A DNA stretch of 47,116 nucleotides from Motiliproteus sp963974645 (GTDB taxonomy: Bacteria; Pseudomonadota; Gammaproteobacteria; Pseudomonadales; Balneatricaceae). The notes beneath the pieces are model-generated. The model searched no databases. It was not told where the DNA came from and worked only from the letters and a program-made list of their open reading frames with translations. Shown here in pieces: positions 7,631 through 15,404 of this stretch. The stretch spans positions 1 to 47,116 of the forward strand of contig CAXBEA010000018.1 of assembly GCA_963974645.1 (NCBI GenBank), written 5' to 3'. The position numbers and the translations under genes were made by a program. The first letter of the stretch is position 1. Every line of letters begins with the position of its first letter.

Positions 7631-10600
7631 TTAATCGATACGGCTGTGCAGTTTTTGCAACTCGATAATCGGGGGCTCGGGTAGCTCGGGTACCTGCTCC
7701 CGCACGATATCGGTGACCGCCTGGGGATAGATCCGAAACAGTAACCGGGTGTCGATGTTGAAGGGTTGGCGTATATGGGACGGTAGCTCGAAGCGTTCGA
7801 CACGCGAGCTATCGGCGGCGATCCGGGTGTCGCTGAGCATTTTTTCATAGCGCCAGAACAGCAGCCCGACCGGCTTGCCGTCGGCGTCGCCGAACACCTT
7901 TTGGAACAGTCGACTATCGCCGGGAAGACGGCCCTCGTCATTGGCCACCCCGCTACTGTAAAGCAGCTTGCCGTCGTCGTCGGTGACCCTGACCTCGAGC
8001 CAGAGTTGGCGGAAATCGGCCACACCCGTTGGCAGGGCATGACCGGCACCCCGGTTGTGAACTTCCACCTCCAGGCTACCCGCCACCAGGCGCTGCTCGA
8101 CTTCGGCGGCCGTTTTCAGCAACGCAATACTCATCTGCTCTTGCTCGGAGTTACGCAGACCGACCAGGTGGTGGTTGGCACCGGTAAACTGGTGCGTCAC
8201 CAGGTTGTCCTGTAGTGCACCGCCATCGGTCGCAAGTCCCGGCTGGGGTTGACCAATCTTGCTGATATCGCCGACCAGGTGGCAGTCGATGCAGCCGCGG
8301 TGCTGTTGCGGGTCCTCGGGCGCGTTGAACGATGACCGGGACCACTCACCCCAGGTATCAACAATCAACGCACCGGATCCGGGAGCGAATTCGTTGTGGC
8401 AACCCTTGCAGTATTTCTCATCTTTGTAGAAGGGTTGCTGGTACGACTCGGCATGCACCTGGGGTGCGGCGTTGATCTGTTTATCGCCCAGCCAGCGGGC
8501 TGCGGCGATGGGGTTCTCTTCCAACAGGTAGCGCTCGCGGGACGCCAGATCGATGGTGTATGGGGCGTTACCGCCCGCGTCTTCCATCCGGGTAATACGG
8601 TGACAGAATAGACAGCCGGTGCCTTCGTCCAGATCGACTTCGCCAGCTTTATAGGCCTGCTCGATCGAGGTGCCGCCCTGCTCGAACATATGGTTGTCGC
8701 TGCCCAGGGACGCCAAACCCGAGGTCAGCCGTTGTGGCGAGTGACAGCCCAGGCACCAGCGTCTTATAGGCTCACCTTCGGCGGCGGCCGCAACATCCTC
8801 CATCGCCCGATAATAGGGGTTGGACTCGCCCATCAGTCGGTGGTTGGAGTCGACCCACTGGTTGTACAGATCGCTGTGACAGCGGCTGCAGGCGACCGAA
8901 CTGGTCCATTCGCTGGGCTGTACCTGCGTGTTAGCAGGGTCCTCCGACTTGACCCTCAGCCAGGTCGACAGATAGGGCAGGTTTTGCGGCAGGGTGATAA
9001 AGCGTTGCAGCTGAGCGGTCATCGCCTTGGCCTGATCCGGCAGCTGGGCCGGATCGGCGTCGGGGTCGATCGCGATCGCCGCATCACGGTCGTCATGGCC
9101 CATGCCGCCCTGCGTATCCTGAATAATGCGGATCAGATCGGCACGGGTATCGGTGGCCAGAAAGGATTTGAGCTTGGCATGACCGGGTACCGCGTTAACC
9201 TTCTTATCCTGAAAGTGGCCTTCGACCAGGAAGCGGTTACTGAAGTTGAAGCCATCGAGATGGCAGCTGCTGCAGCTCATCCAGAAATCTCCGGCCATCG
9301 GAACCTGCGGCGAGTCGCTGGTGTTGGCGCTGTGGAACAGCCGGGTGCCATTGCGGGTCTGGGCGTCTAACGGATCCTGGGCAACGGTCTTGAACAGCGG
9401 GTGGCTATCGAGTCTGACCCGGGCGAAACTCGAGGATCCGCCGCGTGTCAGGCGGCTGATGTCCTGACTCATGGCATTCTGCACATAGAGCAGCTCATCC
9501 TGAACGACCAGGCCGCGTGGATTGTCGCCTGGTAGGTGGCGCAGAATCTGAGTGACCTGAGCGCCCCCCTGCGATTGTTTACCCTGGCGCCGTTGACTGC
9601 GGCTGTTGTTGGTTTTACTGCGGCGTGACAGGTCCACCACCATCAGGTCCTCGCTACCGGCCAGGGTGATGTAGAGCTTCTTCCCGTCTGCGGAAAACTC
9701 GGCGTCGGCGGGGTTGCTGACGATCCGCTGCCGGTTGGCGTTGTCGAGGATATTGATCTGGCGAAACAGCTCTTTGCGCAGGTCGATCCGCTCGTGTTCG
9801 TTACCGGGGGTCAGGTCGATGACCGACACCGCCGGAAAGATCGTGGACTGGAATTGAAACGGATGGTCGAAGTTCCATAGCAGGTGCGGCAACCAGGCCT
9901 CATGGCCATCGGGGCTGATAGCGATATCATCGAGCAGGCGGGGCAACCCCTGGGAGACAGACTGGTCGTCTACCTGAGAAACCGCCAAGTCGATCCGCCG
10001 CAGCAATTCGGGTTCGCTGCCGGGAGCTATAGTCGTCAGGTCATAGATCGACAGCTGACCGGTCATCGCGTGGCTGACCAGTAAGCGGTTGTCAGCGGTG
10101 ATCGCCAGTCCCCGGGGGGTATCGGCGGTCGCTAGCGTCTGCTGGATAACGCCCTCAGGGTCGACCGCAAGCAAACGACCGCCTTCAAACTCGCTGACCC
10201 AGAACCAGCGATTGAGCGGATCGTAAACCACTGCAAAAGGACGGCTCCCGGTAGCAACGCGATGGCGTACGGCCAGGGTTTGAGGGTCGAGCAGCAGCAG
10301 CTCTTGATCGAGATAGGAGGTGACTGCCAGCAGAGAACCCTCTTCATTGAACGCGATTCTGCGCAGATCGCGTCCCAGAGAGACTTCTTGCTGGCGCTGC
10401 GGCGTTGGTTGCATCGAGGGCTGCGTCGAGGGTTGCTGACCGGCGTCGAGCAGGGTGCGGGTCAGACTGCCACCGTCGAAGTTGGCGGTGTAGAGGTGAT
10501 GGCCATCCTTGGAGATCAGGATAGAACTACTCGACTGGGTCGCCTGGGTGCTGACGGGCAGGCTCAGCAGCAACAGCAGAGCAAAAAACAAAGGATTCAT
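7631..10600 (-). CDS. Hexaheme c-type cytochrome with N-terminal beta-propeller
   Basis: Exported electron-transfer protein of 989 residues. The signal peptide (about 1-20) is followed by a YncE/YVTN-like beta-propeller (about 25-395) and then six CxxCH heme sites at about 443, 571, 616, 663, 731 and 770. The C-terminal domain carries 'NRGAGHALPTG', a motif common in large multiheme cytochromes. It overlaps the upstream cytochrome b gene by four bases (ATGA), so the two are translationally coupled and presumably form a membrane-to-periplasm electron path. A Fur-like box precedes the pair. The electron partner is unknown; ferric iron reduction or iron handling is an inference. Confidence 0.85.
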   Translation of the reverse strand: MNPLFFALLLLLSLPVSTQATQSSSSILISKDGHHLYTANFDGGSLTRTLLDAGQQPSTQPSMQPTPQRQQEVSLGRDLRRIAFNEEGSLLAVTSYLDQELLLLDPQTLAVRHRVATGSRPFAVVYDPLNRWFWVSEFEGGRLLAVDPEGVIQQTLATADTPRGLAITADNRLLVSHAMTGQLSIYDLTTIAPGSEPELLRRIDLAVSQVDDQSVSQGLPRLLDDIAISPDGHEAWLPHLLWNFDHPFQFQSTIFPAVSVIDLTPGNEHERIDLRKELFRQINILDNANRQRIVSNPADAEFSADGKKLYITLAGSEDLMVVDLSRRSKTNNSRSQRRQGKQSQGGAQVTQILRHLPGDNPRGLVVQDELLYVQNAMSQDISRLTRGGSSSFARVRLDSHPLFKTVAQDPLDAQTRNGTRLFHSANTSDSPQVPMAGDFWMSCSSCHLDGFNFSNRFLVEGHFQDKKVNAVPGHAKLKSFLATDTRADLIRIIQDTQGGMGHDDRDAAIAIDPDADPAQLPDQAKAMTAQLQRFITLPQNLPYLSTWLRVKSEDPANTQVQPSEWTSSVACSRCHSDLYNQWVDSNHRLMGESNPYYRAMEDVAAAAEGEPIRRWCLGCHSPQRLTSGLASLGSDNHMFEQGGTSIEQAYKAGEVDLDEGTGCLFCHRITRMEDAGGNAPYTIDLASRERYLLEENPIAAARWLGDKQINAAPQVHAESYQQPFYKDEKYCKGCHNEFAPGSGALIVDTWGEWSRSSFNAPEDPQQHRGCIDCHLVGDISKIGQPQPGLATDGGALQDNLVTHQFTGANHHLVGLRNSEQEQMSIALLKTAAEVEQRLVAGSLEVEVHNRGAGHALPTGVADFRQLWLEVRVTDDDGKLLYSSGVANDEGRLPGDSRLFQKVFGDADGKPVGLLFWRYEKMLSDTRIAADSSRVERFELPSHIRQPFNIDTRLLFRIYPQAVTDIVREQVPELPEPPIIELQKLHSRID

Positions 10601-11109
10601 CGAATGTGTTTCCGGAGGCCGCTCAGCGGCTTGAGCAGAGGTTTAAAAAGAACCTGCAGAACCGACCAGCGCCAGGCATGGATCAGCAGGAGTATCGCAA
10701 ACGGGATCGCCGTGATCAGGTGGACGTAGTGGTTGAAAATCCCCAGCCATTGGCCGGGGTTGCCGAGCAGCAGCAGATAAACGCCGCTAAGCGCGCTCAG
10801 GATCATCAGCCACTCGATCCCCTGGCCGGTTTTCCTGAGTCTGGGCTTAGCACAGTCTTGCAGCAGGCGACGGTGGCTCAGCCAGAAAGGGATAACGCCT
10901 AGCGGGAACAGCAGCAGCCCGGCGATGACATGGGCGAACAGCAACGTCCGGGTGCCTTGCCAGGGCAGCGTAAAGAGGTTCCACAGCGGCAAGCCGGTCA
11001 GAAACAGCAAGTACAGCGCGACTTCGGCCAAGCGATGGTGATAAGCCAGGTGGCCCCAGTAACGTTGCAGAACCTGCGCGTGGATTGCATTGGGTTGCAT
11101 GGCTGGCAT
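10597..11109 (-). CDS. Four-helix cytochrome b-type membrane protein
   Basis: Inner membrane protein of 170 residues with four hydrophobic helices (about 26-44, 54-77, 99-116, 128-147). Histidines at the helix ends or inside (H24/H25, H60, H127, H130, H144) could bind heme b, as in the cytochrome b561/DUF4405-like group. It starts the two-gene unit with the hexaheme cytochrome, overlapping it by ATGA, so it is the likely quinol-side donor. The ATG at 11109 lacks a clear ribosome binding site, and a second ATG three codons later is possible. A Fur-like site lies about 20 bp upstream. Confidence 0.75.
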   Translation of the reverse strand: MPAMQPNAIHAQVLQRYWGHLAYHHRLAEVALYLLFLTGLPLWNLFTLPWQGTRTLLFAHVIAGLLLFPLGVIPFWLSHRRLLQDCAKPRLRKTGQGIEWLMILSALSGVYLLLLGNPGQWLGIFNHYVHLITAIPFAILLLIHAWRWSVLQVLFKPLLKPLSGLRKHIR

Positions 11110-11126
11110 CGTGACCGGTCGCTGAA

Positions 11127-11148
11127 TAAGAATGCTAATGATTATCCT
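11127..11148 (-). promoter_or_regulatory. Fur-box-like sequence before the cytochrome b/c unit
   Basis: On the minus strand the stretch begins GATAATCATTAGCATTC, close to the repeated GATAAT hexamers of Fur boxes. It lies just upstream of the cytochrome b start, as expected for repression by Fur with iron. A second similar site precedes the 681-residue gene. Confidence 0.5.
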
Positions 11149-11289
11149 TTAGCCTTGTGGTGTCCAGGATTTTCCAATCTAAAAGTAGGGTTTTTAGACC
11201 TACATCAAGTTCGCTGCTGGAGGGCTGCTGTGTGCCCTTGGTGTGTCGCAAACGGATTGCCCCTAATACGTATTGCCACTAAAGAGTAC

Positions 11290-11313
11290 GGCCGATCCCT
11301 GATGGGATCAGCC
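11290..11313 (-). terminator. Hairpin downstream of the 681-residue gene
   Basis: GATCCC/GGGATC arms with a four-base loop extend to GGC/GCC through one mismatch. It lies 60-80 bp past the stop codon of the gene ending at 11371. Only a weak T-rich tail follows on the minus strand, so termination is uncertain. Confidence 0.35.
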
Positions 11314-11370
11314 ACGAGTAAACACCGGTTTGGAATACGTGGTGCTTGCATGGGTTGGTTTCAGGCCCGG

Positions 11371-13416
11371 CTATTGGGCGCTGACTCTGACCTTGGCCGC
11401 CAGCACCATCGCGGTGCCATGCGGGCCACCTGCGCCAATCACCTGAGCGACGTTGTCGGCATCCAGATCGAAGCCTTCGCCTGCTACGCTCTGCTCGCCA
11501 GAATCACCCAACCACTCAGCCAGTTGCATACCCTGATCGGTGCTCGAGCCGTTGATCACGCCCTTGAACCAGCCGACATAACGGTCCGCCAGGGTTGCCA
11601 GCTCCAGTGCTTCATCGCGTTCGCCTTCGGCGTTCTTCAGGTGCGTCATGGCGGCACGCAGACCGCCGGAGATCGCCGCTGCTGTCCAGGGGGTCTGCTC
11701 GGTGGCCGCCCCCGGAACTTGCGCCCAGGTATTGATCGCCGGGTCGAACAGCTGGCTGTCGACGGCCAGGTACAGCTGCCGGGCGGCGTTGCGATACCTG
11801 GCATCCTCGGTGGCGAGGAAGACGGCGGTCAGGCCACGAATGGCAGCAAACTGAGCATCCAACGATTGGCCCGCATCTGCATCTGTCTCTGCGTTGGCCT
11901 TGAGAGTCGTGCCGTCATAGGCCAGGCCGTTGTCGCCAATCAGCCGGGTCAGGATAAAGTCCGCCTGAGCACGCATCATCGCCAGAGAGCGCTTACCCTG
12001 GGGCGACTGGAGATTGATGCCGCCGCCTTCGGCAGACGCGTAACCCACCGGCAGCGCGTCTTGCGACCGCTGGAAAATAGACAGCGCTACCAGGCTGTAG
12101 GCGGCATCGAAGGTGGTGACATGATCGCCTTTCTGGCCATCATAGCTATCGACCAGGGTGCCGGCTTGGGCATTGAAGTGCAGCGCGTCGAGGTTCTTGA
12201 ACAGCATGGCCGACAGGTTGGAGGCCAGGGAGAAAGCGTCATCGGCTTGCATATCGTTGCCTACGTCGGCATCGACGTTGGCCTTGGGTGCAGAAGCAAA
12301 GGGCGCGCCATCAAATACCGCGCTAAAGGCCGGATTTTGCTGGCTGTTGGCTTGGCGCTGATCGGAGTAAGCAAAATATTCGCTGACCGGCCACAGCATC
12401 AGCCAGTTGTCACGCAGGCGGGAACGGCCATCAATCACTTTCAGGCGGGCAATCGAATGGACGCCGTTTTGGTTGCCCTCGGTAACCGCCACCTGATGCG
12501 GGAACCAGACGGCACCCTTGGCGGGATCATAGTCGGGATTGATGACGCGACCGAGCTGCTTGCCGTCGTAGCCCAGCAGCTGTTGCAGCATTAGCAGCTT
12601 ATCAATCGACAGCTCGGTCAGGATAACCCCATTCATACCGTCAACGGCGGAAACCCCCAATGCATGAACGCCGTCCTGATCCTGCGTGGCAGACTGCGCC
12701 TCGACCTCTGCATCGCCCTCGACGCGGTGCATGCCGCCGAGGAAATCCTGCGACCACATCACCTCTTTGAGCAAGATGCCGCCGACAGCAGCCGGGTTGA
12801 TCACCTTCTCGGTCTGACTATCGGTCCAGCCCAGGGTGGCGTAGTCGCGGGAGTAGGCGGGTACTTGCGTGTTGAGACTGCGGCTCTTGCCGTTGGCATC
12901 CAGGTGCTCGAGCGCATCGCCATTAACGATACGGGTATCGACGGGGCCTGCGAACTCGGGCAGCGCCGTCTGGTAGGGTAGCGAGATCGGATAAAGGTTC
13001 AGCGGAATCTCTGCGGCAGGGTAGCCGACCGAGCCCGCCAGTTCGATAAAGCGCTTGCCGAGCGACTGCATATCGCCGCCGCGCTTGGCATTTTGTGGGC
13101 CATTAACCAGATGGGGACCGGCTTTAGACTGGTAGTTGAGCGCATACATCGCCTCTTCAGAATATTCGTAGCTCTCGATCCCGGCGGCGTAGTCAAACGC
13201 GCTCGGCTGGTTGATCTGATTCGGATCGAGAACGTCCAGATTCAGCCCCAGACTTTCGGCCAGAGGCTCACCGGAGAGTTCGAACTCGGTATACGCCAGC
13301 ATCGCAGCGGCGGGCATAAAGCGCTTATCGATCACCTCGACCCTTGGGCCGGCTATGGCGGTGGTGCTCAGTAACATAACGGCCGTCACGGCCAATGAAA
13401 GCTTCTGCGTGTTCAT
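11371..13416 (-). CDS. Large periplasmic protein of unknown function, Fur-box associated
   Basis: Exported protein of 681 residues with a signal peptide (about 1-22, cleavage after 'TTAIA'). I do not recognise a named family. No heme motifs or Cys pairs are present. The sequence is rich in Ala, Asp and helical segments; the C-terminal half (about 400-660) has repeated helix pairs such as 'RSLAMMRAQADFILTRL' and 'QFAAIRGLTAVFLATEDARY', resembling an alpha/alpha toroid of the six-hairpin glycosidase or imelysin-like kind. It precedes the cytochrome unit on the same strand, and both have Fur-like boxes, suggesting one iron-responsive function. The function itself is unknown. Confidence 0.7.
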   Translation of the reverse strand: MNTQKLSLAVTAVMLLSTTAIAGPRVEVIDKRFMPAAAMLAYTEFELSGEPLAESLGLNLDVLDPNQINQPSAFDYAAGIESYEYSEEAMYALNYQSKAGPHLVNGPQNAKRGGDMQSLGKRFIELAGSVGYPAAEIPLNLYPISLPYQTALPEFAGPVDTRIVNGDALEHLDANGKSRSLNTQVPAYSRDYATLGWTDSQTEKVINPAAVGGILLKEVMWSQDFLGGMHRVEGDAEVEAQSATQDQDGVHALGVSAVDGMNGVILTELSIDKLLMLQQLLGYDGKQLGRVINPDYDPAKGAVWFPHQVAVTEGNQNGVHSIARLKVIDGRSRLRDNWLMLWPVSEYFAYSDQRQANSQQNPAFSAVFDGAPFASAPKANVDADVGNDMQADDAFSLASNLSAMLFKNLDALHFNAQAGTLVDSYDGQKGDHVTTFDAAYSLVALSIFQRSQDALPVGYASAEGGGINLQSPQGKRSLAMMRAQADFILTRLIGDNGLAYDGTTLKANAETDADAGQSLDAQFAAIRGLTAVFLATEDARYRNAARQLYLAVDSQLFDPAINTWAQVPGAATEQTPWTAAAISGGLRAAMTHLKNAEGERDEALELATLADRYVGWFKGVINGSSTDQGMQLAEWLGDSGEQSVAGEGFDLDADNVAQVIGAGGPHGTAMVLAAKVRVSAQ

Positions 13417-13476
13417 GATGGTCCCTCAGAACATAGGTTTGATCCAGTGGAGCTGATGGTAAACTAAATAGATAGT

Positions 13477-13495
13477 AATGAGAATGGCTATCATT
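13477..13495 (-). promoter_or_regulatory. Fur-box-like sequence before the 681-residue gene
   Basis: AATGAGAATGGCTATCATT is a 19-bp imperfect dyad whose core TGAGAAT-G-GCTATCA follows the 7-1-7 Fur pattern. It lies about 60-80 bp upstream of the start at 13416. The qhpG gene begins about 300 bp away on the other side under its own sigma54-type promoter, so the box most likely serves the minus-strand gene. Confidence 0.55.
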
Positions 13496-13761
13496 TGGCT
13501 CGATAACGGCCAGTTAGCACTGCTGTTTTATCCTGCCGCCGATGCTCGACCCTCCAACCGTTATCAGCTGCCTGGCTGGGCGAGAAGTGCTTCGTTGATT
13601 ACTGTGGCCCCACCGTTCCAATTTCCACTAACCATGGGTACCAAAAACTCGCCGATACGACACGAACTAAATATTCTTTCCAATGTGTCAATTTGAAACA
13701 GCTGAGTCTTTTTTATCCATACACCCTAGATGCAAAGCCCGGTCTATAGGCCCTCCGTCAG

Positions 13762-13777
13762 TGGCTCAATATTTGCA
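13762..13777 (+). promoter_or_regulatory. Sigma54 -24/-12 promoter of qhpG
   Basis: TGGCTCAATATTTGCA carries the GG and GC doublets with exactly ten bases between, as RpoN promoters require. The predicted start is near 13788, only about three bases before the qhpG ATG, which implies a nearly leaderless message. A TGAAACAG element lies 68 bp upstream. Confidence 0.7.
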
Positions 13778-13790
13778 ATATTTTTAAAGC

Positions 13791-15140
13791 ATGAATTTAA
13801 AACATTTTGACATCATCATTTTAGGCGGCGGTCCAGCGGCAGCGGCGACGGCTTTAGGCATGCTGCGTTTGGGCTATAGCGTTGGATTGGTCACTCAGCC
13901 GCGCCCCTTTGCCGCGCTGGAAGGGATCTCTCAGCGGGTTATCGAGGGCCTTAAAGGTGCTGGGCTGGAGGCCTCGTTAGAAGGTTTGCCTCCCGAGTCA
14001 CCCAGACAAGTAAGCTGGAACGGCCAAACTAACGCTGCCAATGTTGAGACCTTGGTAGATCGCTCTTGTTTTGATCGAGCCATGGTTAATCATTTGCAGT
14101 CAACGGGTGTAGCGGTATTCCAGGGTCGCGCTGAGGCGCTGACAGAAACGGTTGAGGGCTGGACTGTTAGCAGTAACGGCATGGATAACGCACGCTTATG
14201 CGGACGTTTCTTGGTTGAAGCGCGTGGTCGTAGCGCGCCAGCAACGGGGATTAAACGATTTAAAGGACCTGAGACGCTGTCTCTGCTTCACTACTGGCAC
14301 GGACCGGTTTGCCAACCGTTTTCTGCGGTAGAAAGTTTTGAGGATGGGTGGGCCTGGATGGCGGTGGGTGCGAATGGCTGTCGATATTTACAACTGACCC
14401 TGGATAGTAAAAACACCCAAATTCCAGCCAAGAGAGATCTACCCGGGTTCTGTGTCAGTAAAATTTTAGGGCTTGAACAAGCTGCCCAGTTTATTGAAAA
14501 CGCCACGCCAACGGATCAGGTTCATGCCCGTACCAGTGCTTCAGTTCTACATGAGCAGGTCGTCGGCGAGCGTTGGATTAGAATCGGCGATGCGGCGATG
14601 GCAGTCGATCCGCTATCCGGAAATGGCATTTTCCAAGCGTTATCGAGTGCTTTGGTTGCGCCTGCGGTGATCAATACGCTACTGGTTGATCCGCAGGCTG
14701 CAGCGATGGCTAAGAACTTTTATCAGCAACGTACCCAGCAGCTATTTTACCGTTTTGCGCGTATCGGCCGTGACTTTTATCAGATGGAATCACGCTGGCA
14801 GGATCGGGACTTTTGGTGCCGTCGTGCTGTTTGGCCTGATCGGCAGCAGGCACACCCAGACCCTCAGCCGGGTTGCTGGAAAATTGAGCCCCGTCCGGTA
14901 GTGGATCGTGACCTGATTCGTGTTGCTGATGTTCTGGTAACGCCGGAGCAACCGTTGGGCATCTGGCGGCTACTGGACATAGAACTGGCACCGGTGATGC
15001 GGGTGCTCGCGGCTCAGCCACTCAATCCCTCTCAACCCCTCAAAGACCTCAGTGTCAGGCTGGAAACCTCGCTGGGACTTGATCGGCAACAAGCCGTTCG
15101 GGTCTGTGGCTGGCTACACACACAGGGCCTTCTGTCCTAG
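13791..15140 (+). CDS. qhpG: QhpG-type flavin-dependent monooxygenase for CTQ biogenesis
   Basis: FAD-dependent hydroxylase of 449 residues. In studied QHNDH systems QhpG hydroxylates the tryptophan of the gamma subunit that becomes cysteine tryptophylquinone. Visible features are the dinucleotide-binding 'IIILGGGPAAAA' at 8-19, an FAD-phosphate motif 'RIGDAAMAVDPLSGNGIFQA' in the second half, and a family-specific C-terminal region with 'PRPVVDRDLIRVADVLVT'. It lies directly upstream of qhpA, which supports the name over halogenase or geranylgeranyl reductase alternatives. The ATG has no Shine-Dalgarno, an upstream in-frame stop excludes an earlier start, and the Rossmann strand excludes a much later one. 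Confidence 0.87.
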   Translation: MNLKHFDIIILGGGPAAAATALGMLRLGYSVGLVTQPRPFAALEGISQRVIEGLKGAGLEASLEGLPPESPRQVSWNGQTNAANVETLVDRSCFDRAMVNHLQSTGVAVFQGRAEALTETVEGWTVSSNGMDNARLCGRFLVEARGRSAPATGIKRFKGPETLSLLHYWHGPVCQPFSAVESFEDGWAWMAVGANGCRYLQLTLDSKNTQIPAKRDLPGFCVSKILGLEQAAQFIENATPTDQVHARTSASVLHEQVVGERWIRIGDAAMAVDPLSGNGIFQALSSALVAPAVINTLLVDPQAAAMAKNFYQQRTQQLFYRFARIGRDFYQMESRWQDRDFWCRRAVWPDRQQAHPDPQPGCWKIEPRPVVDRDLIRVADVLVTPEQPLGIWRLLDIELAPVMRVLAAQPLNPSQPLKDLSVRLETSLGLDRQQAVRVCGWLHTQGLLS

Positions 15141-15307
15141 CAAAGTAAGCGCTTTCTCCTGAATTTATCTGTTGTTAGCGACCTGCTGTTGATAGCGGGT
15201 TACGGGTCATACAACTGTATCGTTTTTAAGCAAATCTTCTTGTTTTGAGACAGTCGTGAACCTGTTTTATGTAAGTTAACCAATTGTTATAAAAGGCTTT
15301 GATGCAT

Positions 15308-15323
15308 TGGCGCAACCTTTGCT
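15308..15323 (+). promoter_or_regulatory. Sigma54 -24/-12 promoter of qhpA
   Basis: TGGCGCAACCTTTGCT has GG (15309-15310) and GC (15321-15322) ten bases apart. The predicted start near 15334 leaves a leader of about 70 nt. A TGAGACAG element at 15246-15253 lies 62 bp upstream and may be part of an activator site, as may the dyad ATACA-AC-TGTAT at 15209-15220. Confidence 0.75.
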
Positions 15324-15404
15324 ATGTATTCGTTAGGTTAGAAAGTATCGAGCTGGCATTAGGCTGGCACCGGTAACAAGTAACAAGAAGGAGGTCTGGC
15401 CTAG

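Noticed and set aside
8690..9370. Plus-strand open frame opposite the hexaheme cytochrome
   Set aside because: Antisense shadow of a GC-rich gene whose six heme motifs prove the minus strand.
10930..12594. Long plus-strand open frame of 554 codons
   Set aside because: It lies antisense to the cytochrome b and 681-residue genes, which have a signal peptide, membrane helices and promoter sites. Its own translation is compositionally odd and matches no family.
13478..13696. 72-codon plus-strand frame in the gap before qhpG
   Set aside because: It overlaps the Fur-like box, has no ribosome binding site and resembles nothing known.
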